From NCBI GenBank assembly GCA_945957075.1, contig CAMFJP010000054.1:1-8800 (forward strand): a stretch of 8,800 bases of DNA, written 5' to 3'. Below, in pieces: positions 1-6,203 of the stretch; the stretch's first letter is position 1; every line of letters starts with the position of its first letter. The notes beneath the pieces were generated by a model, which was not told where the DNA came from, ran no database searches, and worked only from the letters and a program-made list of their open reading frames with translations. Source of the DNA: an uncultured Chlamydiae bacterium (GTDB lineage Bacteria; Chlamydiota; Chlamydiia; Chlamydiales; Rhabdochlamydiaceae). The translations under genes and the position numbers were made by a program.

Positions 1-147
1 TGTGTGGATTTCTATTCTTCCTCCTTTTTTTAGATCTACAATTAGCTCATGGATTTTTTCTTGTATATCGGCGTGAATGGATAGTACTTTATTCCAATAG
101 GTTGTTTTGTTGGGTGGGATACTTAGTGTTTTTTGATTAATAATCAT
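1..147 (-). CDS. Unidentified protein, N-terminal part only (runs off left edge)
   Basis: An open frame starts at the ATG whose complement is at 145-147 and stays open for 49 codons to the window edge, so the C-terminus is missing. The start is well supported: GGAGG (complement at 154-158) lies 6 nt upstream and a near-consensus promoter lies just beyond it. The translation begins MIINQKTLSIPPNK. It goes on to a probable amphipathic helix (about residues 23-39, IHADIQEKIHELIVDLKK) followed by GGRIEIHT, which looks like a turn into a strand. There is no signal peptide or membrane segment in the visible part, so it is probably cytosolic. I do not recognise the family. It follows the tamA-like gene on the same strand, but it does not start like TamB, which would need an N-terminal membrane anchor. 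The gene is probably real; its function is unknown. Confidence 0.72.
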   Translation of the reverse strand, partial: MIINQKTLSIPPNKTTYWNKVLSIHADIQEKIHELIVDLKKGGRIEIHT

Positions 148-173
148 AAATAGCCTCCGCATTAACTAACCCC

Positions 174-203
174 ATTGTACCTAAACGCATAGGGTATTGT
201 CAA
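174..203 (-). promoter_or_regulatory. Sigma70-type promoter for the left-edge gene
   Basis: Read on the minus strand there is a perfect -35 box TTGACA (complement at 198-203), an 18-nt spacer and a -10 box TACAAT (complement at 174-179, five of six consensus bases). The transcript should start near 167, giving a leader of about 20 nt that holds the GGAGG ribosome binding site. This is the best promoter match in the window. It means the left-edge gene can be expressed independently of the tamA-like gene upstream. Confidence 0.75.
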
Positions 204-210
204 TGATTTT

Positions 211-254
211 AGCAATTAGAACGCTCGATTGCTGACAATTAGTTTTAAGCAATT
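211..254. repeat. Short CAATT repeats upstream of the -35 box
   Basis: The plus strand carries CAATT at 213-217, 236-240 and 250-254. Two copies extend to CAATTAG (213-219 and 236-242) and two to GCAATT (212 and 249). AGCAAT (211-216) and ATTGCT (228-233) also form a 6-bp inverted repeat. The cluster sits 8 bp beyond the TTGACA box of the left-edge gene, where an activator site or UP-like element would be. The repeats are short and the DNA is AT-rich, so chance is a real alternative. Confidence 0.3.
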
Positions 255-256
255 GA

Positions 257-291
257 GAATAGACATCTTGCGTAATGCAAGATGTCTATTC
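257..291. terminator. Perfect 15-bp hairpin at the end of the tamA-like gene
   Basis: Positions 257-271 and 277-291 are exact reverse complements around the 5-nt loop GTAAT. The right arm reaches into the tamA-like stop codon (complement at 290-292), so in the mRNA the hairpin begins within the stop codon itself. That position fits a transcription terminator or a 3'-end stabilising structure. No run of U follows on the minus strand, so it is not a classic intrinsic terminator; RNA processing, or partial termination, is equally possible. Confidence 0.6.
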
Positions 292-2056
292 AGAATGTTT
301 GTCCCATGCTAATTAAAAGACGGAAAGGGGGGTCTGGGGGGTCAAAGTTGGTACGTCGATCTAAAGCTCTGGCGATATCAAGACGAAGTGGCCCTATAAA
401 TGAAAAGTAGCGAATGCCAAGTCCAGCAGACTTGAACCATTTATGCCTAAATGTGGGCAGGGAGGTTAGATAGACGTTACCAAGATCGAAAAACGGAACA
501 AGCCCCCATGATGGAGTTAAGCGTAGGCGCAGTTCGCAGGTGTAAAAGATAGCGGACTTGCCCCCAAGGGGTTTGCCATCTGGGCTTAAGGGGCTAACAC
601 TGCGGTATCTATAACCGCGTAAATTGTCTTCGGATCCTCCAAGAAAGCGTTTGGGCAACGGGATAGCGCCAAGAGATGTGGACTCTATGCTTCCAAGGGA
701 TACTTGTTGAGCTAAAACAACAAATTCTTTAAGGGAGAGAGGGTAGTAGATGCTATAGGTCAGCTGTTGGACAAGATAGGGGAGGTTAAAGGGTGCAATG
801 TGAATACTTGGAGTTGCAGCGTACTCTACAACATGTCCTTTTGTCGGGTTAAGTAGACTGTTAGCAGAGCTCCAGCGGACATAGAGGGGGATCTCTATAA
901 GAGAGAAAATACCGTTATCAGCGCTGTTTGTGACATACAGTTTTTCCAGTTCCATTCCAATAGAAAATTGAACTTTTTTAGAAATGGTTCGATCTAAACG
1001 ATTGAGTAGATGGTAGGCTCTTTGGGAGTAGGGAACTATGGATTCGTGTTCTGCCTGTGCTTCCCAAATGTAGTCTTGTCCTTTTTTTCGAAAATCGGGG
1101 ATTTTTAAATTGGCGATCCCAGAATGGCTTCTTTTGGTGATGTCTGCTTGCAGGCGCATGGTTCTACCCATCCCGGAAATGTTGTTATTTTCCCATCCAA
1201 AGGTAAGACCTGGACCATAAAATGTTTGATAGCTGACACCAACGCTTGCGTTTTTGTGTTTACTTTCAATGACGTTAATGTGCATGGGAATCGTGCCATC
1301 AGGCCCTGCAATTTCATCGTGTGTAATCAGAACGGAACTAAAAAGCCCCGTGTCAAATAATGCTTGTTGGGTTTCTTCTGTGTAAGAGCTTTTGTAAATT
1401 TCTCCCTTTTTCCAGGTTGTTTTTTGTTCGATTAACTTAGGACGCACGGAGCTATTGCCTTCGTAGGAAGTAGATCCAAATCGGCTGCAGGCGCCGGTTT
1501 CTATATATAAACTGGCTTTTAGGGTTTTTGTTTTGCCATCAACAATGAAATCCCTTTCTTTAATTACAGCTAAAGGGTATCCGCGTTCTGCTAGCATTTG
1601 GAGTAGTTGTAATTCTGCTTTAATAAATTTTTCTGCAAGGGCGGGTTTGCCACATTTAATTCCAAGGGTTTCTTGCCAAGGTGTATTATATAATTCTGGA
1701 GAGGAAAAGATTAGATTGTATTCTCCTGTAGAGTAAAGGGGGCCTTGATTAATCAGCACCTCCACTTTGATGTCATCTACGATCTCTTTTAATTCAATGT
1801 GTACACTGGCTTCGTAATAGCCATAGGAGTGCAAAATGGTGATTAGCTCGGGTATATCAGATTCGGCTCTATAGCGGAGTGCACTTAAGGAACTGGGTGG
1901 GCGTTTTTTTAGCGCGATAAGTTGCATGTTTTCTTTCATGATGCGCAAAATATCGTGATTTTCTACACCTTCAAATTGAACGGTATAGGGAATCTTAGAT
2001 GAGAAGAGAGCCGTTGTAAAACAGGAAAATGCAATAATATAAACACATGTGCGCAT
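290..2056 (-). CDS. tamA: TamA-like Omp85 outer-membrane assembly protein
   Basis: Omp85-family outer-membrane protein, most like TamA, the outer-membrane half of the translocation and assembly module that helps insert beta-barrel proteins. Numbered from the ATG at 2056 (588 residues, close to the 577 of E. coli TamA), residues 1-20 (MRTCVYIIAF...) look like a Sec signal peptide. About 25-265 is the right size and pattern for three POTRA domains. From about 268 on there are alternating beta strands. The Omp85 loop-6 region is clear: FLGGSEDNLRGYRYRS (471-486) contains the conserved RGY, and GPLRLDIARALDRR (555-568) is the usual penultimate strand. The chain ends in phenylalanine, as many barrel proteins do. 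A TTG at 2092 in frame would add 12 residues before the signal sequence; purine-rich AAGAAAG lies upstream of it, while the ATG has no clear ribosome binding site, so the start is uncertain. BamA is less likely: it normally has five POTRA domains. Confidence 0.85.
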   Translation of the reverse strand: MRTCVYIIAFSCFTTALFSSKIPYTVQFEGVENHDILRIMKENMQLIALKKRPPSSLSALRYRAESDIPELITILHSYGYYEASVHIELKEIVDDIKVEVLINQGPLYSTGEYNLIFSSPELYNTPWQETLGIKCGKPALAEKFIKAELQLLQMLAERGYPLAVIKERDFIVDGKTKTLKASLYIETGACSRFGSTSYEGNSSVRPKLIEQKTTWKKGEIYKSSYTEETQQALFDTGLFSSVLITHDEIAGPDGTIPMHINVIESKHKNASVGVSYQTFYGPGLTFGWENNNISGMGRTMRLQADITKRSHSGIANLKIPDFRKKGQDYIWEAQAEHESIVPYSQRAYHLLNRLDRTISKKVQFSIGMELEKLYVTNSADNGIFSLIEIPLYVRWSSANSLLNPTKGHVVEYAATPSIHIAPFNLPYLVQQLTYSIYYPLSLKEFVVLAQQVSLGSIESTSLGAIPLPKRFLGGSEDNLRGYRYRSVSPLSPDGKPLGGKSAIFYTCELRLRLTPSWGLVPFFDLGNVYLTSLPTFRHKWFKSAGLGIRYFSFIGPLRLDIARALDRRTNFDPPDPPFRLLISMGQTF

Positions 2057-2092
2057 ATAGATAGTTTGCACGAGTAGCCTGTACTTGTGCAA

Positions 2093-2138
2093 GACTCATT
2101 TCTTTCTTAAAAATTCTAAATAGGGTAATCTTCGCCAA
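2093..2138. promoter_or_regulatory. Divergent tamA-like / hemL upstream region
   Basis: This short AT-rich gap must drive both the minus-strand tamA-like gene and the plus-strand hemL-trpS pair, unless promoters lie inside the coding ends. For the minus strand, TAGAAT (complement at 2113-2118) is a good -10 box without a convincing -35. For the plus strand, TTGTGC (2085-2090), a 17-nt spacer and TAAAAA (2108-2113) is a weak candidate. The two -10 candidates overlap, so the polymerases would compete. Assignments are tentative. Confidence 0.35.
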
Positions 2139-3356
2139 ATGAGACCACAAAGTTATGCTATTTATGACTCTGCGTGCAAGGTCGCGCCGGGAGGTGTCCA
2201 CTCCCCTGTGAGGGCTTTTTATAAAATGGGGATTGCGCCTTTGATTGCATCGCATGCAGCAGGGGATATGTTTTATGATGCAGATGGACATGGGTATATT
2301 GATTACTGCTGTAGTTGGGGAGCCTTAATTTTAGGACATGCGCATCCAAAAGTTGTAGAGGCTGTATGCGATCAGGTACATAAGGGTTCTTCATTTGGTC
2401 TTAGCACAGAAGCAGAACTTGCTCTGGCTGATCGCATCGTAGAACTTGTTCCCTCGATTGAAAAAGTGCGTTTTGTCTCTTCGGGTACAGAGGCTACAAT
2501 GAGCGCGCTGCGTCTTGCAAGAGCCTATACAGGTAAAACAGCGATTGTAAAATTTTCAGGACACTATCATGGCCATTCCGATGCTCTTCTTGTTCAAGCG
2601 GGTTCTGGAGCACGCCATTTTGCTTCATCTAAAGGTGTTTTAGAGGATGTGATTAAACATACTTACGTCCTTCCTTTTAATGATATCCGTGCCTGTCGCC
2701 AATTTTTACAAGAGCATTCCGACGTTGCAGCAGTCATTTTAGAGCCGGTTGCGTGTAACATGGGTGTGGTTCCAAGCTCTTTTGAGTTTTTACAGATGCT
2801 AAGAGAAGAGACTCTTAAGGCAAAAGCTCTACTTATTTTTGATGAAGTGATTACAGGGTTTCGTCTTGGTGTTGCAGGTGCTCAAGGTCTTTACGGCATT
2901 TTACCCGATTTAACTTGTCTTGGAAAGATTATGGGGGGAGGGTTTCCAGCTGCTGCATTTGGAGGGCCTAGTGAAATTATGGATAGATTAGCACCCCTTG
3001 GAGATGTATACCAAGCAGGAACATTGTCTGGCAACCCTGTTGCTATGATTGCAGGAAGCTGTACATTAGATCTCATAAAAGCCCCTGGTTTTTATGAAGA
3101 GTTGTCTCAAAAAACAGACCTGGTTGTACATTCTTTACCGCAAGAGCATGTGCGTATTGAAAAGCGGGGGTCTTTATTTACCCCATTTTTTTCAAATGAG
3201 GACATCTATAAGCGGTTTTTTCTCTATTTATTAGAAAAAGGGATTTATATCCCCCCCTGCGCTCATGAGGCATGTTGCATCTCTTCTGTGCATACTCAAG
3301 AGCATTTGGAATACACGCGCGATACAATGTTGTCTTTTTTTCGGGATTGTTTATGA
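2139..3356 (+). CDS. hemL: Glutamate-1-semialdehyde 2,1-aminomutase
   Basis: PLP enzyme that converts glutamate-1-semialdehyde to 5-aminolevulinate, the last step of the C5 route to haem precursors, in the cytosol. The 405-residue product aligns throughout with HemL: PGGVHSPVRAF near the N-terminus, the DGHGYIDYCCSWGALILGH block (49-67), phosphate-binding SSGTEAT (114-120), GHYHGHSDALL (141-151), FDEVITGFR (234-242) and the PLP lysine K263 in LTCLGKIMGGG, followed by YQAGTLSGNP (291-300). It is about 20 residues shorter than E. coli HemL (426); by eye most of the loss is in the C-terminal domain, just before EDIYKRFF. The start is chosen because little sequence precedes the family's first conserved block. 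The ribosome binding site is weak (TAGGG, far upstream). Its stop overlaps the trpS start (ATGA, 3353-3356), implying co-transcription and translational coupling. No glutamyl-tRNA reductase gene is visible here. Confidence 0.96.
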   Translation: MRPQSYAIYDSACKVAPGGVHSPVRAFYKMGIAPLIASHAAGDMFYDADGHGYIDYCCSWGALILGHAHPKVVEAVCDQVHKGSSFGLSTEAELALADRIVELVPSIEKVRFVSSGTEATMSALRLARAYTGKTAIVKFSGHYHGHSDALLVQAGSGARHFASSKGVLEDVIKHTYVLPFNDIRACRQFLQEHSDVAAVILEPVACNMGVVPSSFEFLQMLREETLKAKALLIFDEVITGFRLGVAGAQGLYGILPDLTCLGKIMGGGFPAAAFGGPSEIMDRLAPLGDVYQAGTLSGNPVAMIAGSCTLDLIKAPGFYEELSQKTDLVVHSLPQEHVRIEKRGSLFTPFFSNEDIYKRFFLYLLEKGIYIPPCAHEACCISSVHTQEHLEYTRDTMLSFFRDCL

Positions 3357-4357
3357 AAAAACGGGTTATTTTAACAGGGGATAGACCGACTGGTTGTCTT
3401 CATCTTGGGCACTATGTGGGTTCGCTAAAAAACAGAGTTCTTTTGCAAGAGGAAGCTGTTCAATTTGTCATGGTGGCAGATGTTCAAGCTTTGACAGACC
3501 ATGCGCATGTTCCTCATCTTGTTCGGCAAAATGTATTAGAGGTGCTACTAGATAATATTGCAGTAGGTGTGGATCCTAAAAAAACGACGATTTTTATTCA
3601 ATCTCTTGTTCCCGAGCTGTTTGAGCTTGCTTTTTACTATCTTAATCTTGTGACGTGGAATCGATTACAACACAACCCAACTGTAAAACAAGAGATTAAA
3701 CAAAAAGGCTTTAAAGAGGGGGTTCCCGCTGGATTTATTGTATATCCAGTAAGTCAGGCAGCCGATATTACAGCTTTTAAAGCCGATCTTGTGCCTGTTG
3801 GTGAAGATCAGCTTCCTATGATTGAGCAAACCAATGAAATTGTTCGTAAATTTAATCAGCTCTATCACACCGATGTTTTAGTTCCTGTAGAGGCCAGAGT
3901 GCCTAAGGTTGCACGCCTTCCAGGAACGGATGGCAAGGCAAAAATGGGCAAGTCTTTGGGAAATTGCATTTATCTTTCTGATGATCCCGATACTGTAGCT
4001 AAAAAAGTCAGGGGGATGTACACAGACCCCAATCATTTAAGAGTAGAAGATCCTGGACAAGTTGAGGGCAATCCGGTATTTACCTATCTCGATGCTTTTG
4101 ATCCCGATGTCGAGAGTCTAGCTGAAATCAAGGCCCATTATGCCAGAGGTGGTCTTGGAGATAGCGTTGTTAAAAAGCGCTTGATTGAGGTCCTTAATGC
4201 TTTTCTAGATCCTGTGCGCCAGCGCCGCGCGCTGTGGAGTCAGGATCTTAGTGCCCTTCATGCAATCTTAAAGGAAGGAAGTCTGCATGCATCATCTGTT
4301 GCAAAAAAAACATTGCAAGAGGTGCGCGCAGCTATGCATCTTAATTATGACGGGTAA
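3353..4357 (+). CDS. trpS: Tryptophanyl-tRNA synthetase
   Basis: Class I aminoacyl-tRNA synthetase that activates tryptophan with ATP and loads it on tRNA-Trp; cytosolic and essential unless a second copy exists. The 334-residue product starts MKKRVILTGDRPTG with HLGH (17-20) as its HIGH signature. It has YPVSQAADI (131-139), VGEDQLPMIEQT (149-160, the tryptophan/ATP pocket region) and KMGKS (197-201) in place of KMSKS. The GDRPTG start, ADVQALTDH (42-50), NPTVKQEI (108-115) and VEGNPVFTYLDAFDP place it, from memory, nearer the Deinococcus TrpRS II and streptococcal TrpS group than E. coli TrpS. A longer in-frame ATG at 3272 lies deep inside hemL and adds residues outside the family. The ATG at 3353 overlaps the hemL stop, so its translation is probably coupled. 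Its last 17 bases overlap the convergent kinase-like gene. Confidence 0.96.
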   Translation: MKKRVILTGDRPTGCLHLGHYVGSLKNRVLLQEEAVQFVMVADVQALTDHAHVPHLVRQNVLEVLLDNIAVGVDPKKTTIFIQSLVPELFELAFYYLNLVTWNRLQHNPTVKQEIKQKGFKEGVPAGFIVYPVSQAADITAFKADLVPVGEDQLPMIEQTNEIVRKFNQLYHTDVLVPVEARVPKVARLPGTDGKAKMGKSLGNCIYLSDDPDTVAKKVRGMYTDPNHLRVEDPGQVEGNPVFTYLDAFDPDVESLAEIKAHYARGGLGDSVVKKRLIEVLNAFLDPVRQRRALWSQDLSALHAILKEGSLHASSVAKKTLQEVRAAMHLNYDG

Positions 4358-5222
4358 GTTCATTGTAGTAGGGGAGTAGGTCTGGATAGTGGGAGGAGAG
4401 GTGGTCTTGCAGGCTGCTTGTGATTTTCCGTATGTAGGGAATGTAGGCCTCTTGTGTTCGTAGCGTTTGATCTTGAGTTAGGTCTCCCATATCGATATGT
4501 ATCGCACGGTCTTTAAGAAGTCCGTGGTTTTTGTGAAATAAGGGATCATTGTCCGCATACCCCTTTTGGCATGATATTATCATCAAATCGATTAGCTGAC
4601 GTATAATCCGCTGAGCTCCTTCTATATTTCCATACTTCATACATTCAGCAAGAGACGGGTAGATCATCTTAGCTTTGCGCTGTAGAATAAAAGTGACTGT
4701 GTCCAGGGGGATGTTATGCATAAATCCCATCGCATCCACAATGCGGGCTGTACGTGCAAGGTGGCGTGTCTTGTTAATATGAAGAAATAAAGCCCCTGTC
4801 TCTTCTCTAAGGTCTTTGTAACTGTTTTTATAGCTTAGTAGGTTGTATGTTAATTTTTCTTCATTATGCTGTTTAATGTGGCGCCTTTTTTCTTTAAGCC
4901 AATAGGATAGAGGATGATTTAGCCAAGGAAGGACACGCATGTGTGATGCAAAGCGGTGAAATTTAATGACGTACTCACCATTTTCCGATGCAAAGGCATA
5001 ACAGTGCGCTCCTTTGCCGAGATAATAAAAACGCTCCTTTAGTGCCATATCTAAAACAGATAACTCTTCTTCTGTAGGCGAAGGGATTTCAAATAGGGGA
5101 GAGTGGCTTAGAGAAGAAAAAAGAAATCGACTAGAAAAGCTATTATTTTTTTTAAAAAAAAGGCGATCAGCCCGTCCAAGAAGACCTAGAAAAACAAGTA
5201 GCGGGAATAGAAATTTCATCAT
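4341..5222 (-). CDS. Membrane-anchored protein kinase-like (or pseudokinase) protein
   Basis: A 293-residue protein from the ATG-ATG pair at 5222/5219. Residues 4-15 (FLFPLLVFLGLL) are hydrophobic and followed by basic residues: a signal peptide or a short membrane anchor. The rest resembles a kinase fold. LGKGAHCYAF (68-77) looks like the glycine-rich loop and VIKF supplies a candidate ATP lysine K87. E121/E122 lie in a possible alphaC helix and FILQRKAK (178-185) could be the hinge. KGYADNDPLFHKNHG (220-234) could be the catalytic loop, and IHIDMGDL (241-248) a DFG-like metal site (D244). The spacing from D224 to N232 is longer than the five residues of classical kinases, so activity and substrate are unknown. 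Aminoglycoside/lipid-type kinases or a pseudokinase are alternatives. I do not recognise a named family. Upstream ATGs at 5258 and 5291 would fall inside holA. It is convergent with trpS and divergent from holA. Confidence 0.72.
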   Translation of the reverse strand: MMKFLFPLLVFLGLLGRADRLFFKKNNSFSSRFLFSSLSHSPLFEIPSPTEEELSVLDMALKERFYYLGKGAHCYAFASENGEYVIKFHRFASHMRVLPWLNHPLSYWLKEKRRHIKQHNEEKLTYNLLSYKNSYKDLREETGALFLHINKTRHLARTARIVDAMGFMHNIPLDTVTFILQRKAKMIYPSLAECMKYGNIEGAQRIIRQLIDLMIISCQKGYADNDPLFHKNHGLLKDRAIHIDMGDLTQDQTLRTQEAYIPYIRKITSSLQDHLSSHYPDLLPYYNELTRHN

Positions 5223-5232
5223 ATGCTTTTGT

Positions 5233-5240
5233 GAGAGGTG
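5233..5240 (+). promoter_or_regulatory. Ribosome binding site that sets the holA start
   Basis: GAGAGGTG is complementary to the 16S 3' end and ends 6 nt before the GTG at 5247. This favours that GTG over the in-frame GTG at 5238, which lies inside the site. Confidence 0.7.
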
Positions 5241-5246
5241 TTTCCA

Positions 5247-6203
5247 GTGAAGTATCATACAGTAGATTCTTTTTTTCAAGGATGCAAACACATAGCTCCC
5301 CTATATTTGATTTTAGGTGGCACAAAAGATGAGCGTGCGCGTCTGTTCACTAAACTAAGAGAGCATCTTCCAGCCTCTTGCAAAAAAGTTGTGTGCACAG
5401 ATGTAGAGCACTTGCTTAAGGAAGTCAGCTCTGGGTCTTTATGGGAAAAACAGAGGATTTTTTTTCTTGAAGAGGTAGAGTCTTTATGTAAAAAGCGTGC
5501 GCCTAACCTTGAAAAGGCCTTTTCTTGCATGGAACCCGGCAGTTTCCTTTTTCTAGGAGGGGATAAATCGTCAGCTATTTTACAAGAGCTCTATCTAAAG
5601 CTTAAGCAACATCTACTATTTTTAGATCTTACAGCAGAAAAAATCTGGGAACATGAAGAGCGTTTGAAAAAATATGCTATAGAGTACGCAGAGAAAAAAA
5701 AGAAAAACATATCCTTTAGAGAGGTAGACTATCTATTAAAAAAAGTGGGACCTTGTATTTCTGCATTAGAAAATGAAATAGATAAACTCGCTTGCTATCT
5801 AGGCTCTAGAGAAAGCATTGCTCTTGCAGATATTGATCTTTTATGTCCATATGGGACGGAGGAAAGAGAGTGGAAGATTGCCGAGGCAATCATTTGGCAG
5901 GCAACAGGTTATCATGCTTTAGATGATATGCATAGTTTCCTTGCCATGTGTGGCCTGCTTAGGTACCACTTAGAGCTTGCGATCCTTTTAGCATCCAGGA
6001 CACCATATGATCATATACAGAAGTTGTTTCCGAAAATTCAGCCCTCTTCTTTAAAAAAATATACAGAAAAGGCAAACTCTCACTCCCCATATTATTTTCA
6101 ACAAAAAATGCATGTGCTGTTTCATTATGAATCAGTTGCTAAAACAGGATACTTTGCAGCCAAAACATTATGGAGTCTTCTTTATGCTCGTCTTGTTGCC
6201 TAA
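5247..6203 (+). CDS. holA: DNA polymerase III delta subunit
   Basis: Delta subunit of the clamp loader, which opens the beta clamp and places it on primed DNA during replication. The 318-residue product is a little shorter than E. coli HolA (343) and weakly conserved, but the family landmarks are in order. They are an opening strand PLYLILGGTKDER (18-30) where other members have an LxxGxE pattern, SLWEKQRIFFLEEVESL (64-80), and LFLGGDKSS (101-109). A lysine-rich helix (about 138-156) leads to the domain II segment, where LENEIDKLACYLG (174-186) matches the characteristic LxNELEKLxxYxG signature. The alpha-helical C-terminal collar follows. No Walker motif is expected in delta, and none is seen. 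GTG start chosen from the AGAGGTG site upstream. The gene ends 20 bp inside the rsmI-like gene, so the two are probably one transcript. The alternative is a divergent delta paralogue. Confidence 0.85.
   Translation: MKYHTVDSFFQGCKHIAPLYLILGGTKDERARLFTKLREHLPASCKKVVCTDVEHLLKEVSSGSLWEKQRIFFLEEVESLCKKRAPNLEKAFSCMEPGSFLFLGGDKSSAILQELYLKLKQHLLFLDLTAEKIWEHEERLKKYAIEYAEKKKKNISFREVDYLLKKVGPCISALENEIDKLACYLGSRESIALADIDLLCPYGTEEREWKIAEAIIWQATGYHALDDMHSFLAMCGLLRYHLELAILLASRTPYDHIQKLFPKIQPSSLKKYTEKANSHSPYYFQQKMHVLFHYESVAKTGYFAAKTLWSLLYARLVA
5251..5279 (-). promoter_or_regulatory. Candidate promoter of the kinase-like gene, inside holA
   Basis: On the minus strand TTGAAA (complement at 5274-5279), a 17-nt spacer and GATACT (complement at 5251-5256) form a fair sigma70-type pair, with TATGAT overlapping as an alternative -10 at a 14-nt spacing. 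The transcript would start near 5244, about 22 nt before the ATG. The site lies within the first dozen codons of holA on the other strand, as the 24-bp gap between the starts requires. Confidence 0.45.
6172..6175 (+). promoter_or_regulatory. Ribosome binding site that sets the rsmI-like start
   Basis: GGAG within the last codons of holA stands 8 nt before the ATG at 6184. It supports that start over the ATG at 6112, which would add 24 residues unlike the family. Confidence 0.65.

Noticed and set aside
1124..1360. Open frame on the plus strand inside the tamA-like gene (also 1533-1736)
   Set aside because: Lies opposite a well-supported gene, has no recognisable motif or ribosome binding site, and reads like a complement shadow.
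1995..2291. Minus-strand frame across the tamA-like/hemL gap
   Set aside because: Would overlap both genes; low-complexity translation without family motifs.
3272..3352. Longer trpS start at ATG 3272
   Set aside because: Adds 27 residues unlike any TrpS and lies inside hemL; the ATGA overlap at 3353 and the match MKKRVILTGDRPTG fit better.
4299..4318. TTGCAA ... TTGCAA hairpin in the trpS 3' end as a terminator for the kinase-like gene
   Set aside because: Only a 6-bp stem with the T-run in the loop and not after it; consistent with coding sequence alone.
3353..4357. A nitric oxide synthase partner for the TrpRS II-like enzyme
   Set aside because: No such gene occurs in the window; the link is known only from Deinococcus.
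5238..5246. Earlier holA start at GTG 5238
   Set aside because: This GTG is part of the AGAGGTG ribosome binding site that serves GTG 5247.
5276..5530. Minus-strand frame inside holA
   Set aside because: Complement shadow of holA codons with no supporting start signals.
6112..6183. Earlier rsmI-like start at ATG 6112
   Set aside because: Adds residues outside the family and would increase the holA overlap to 92 bp; GGAG at 6172 points to ATG 6184.
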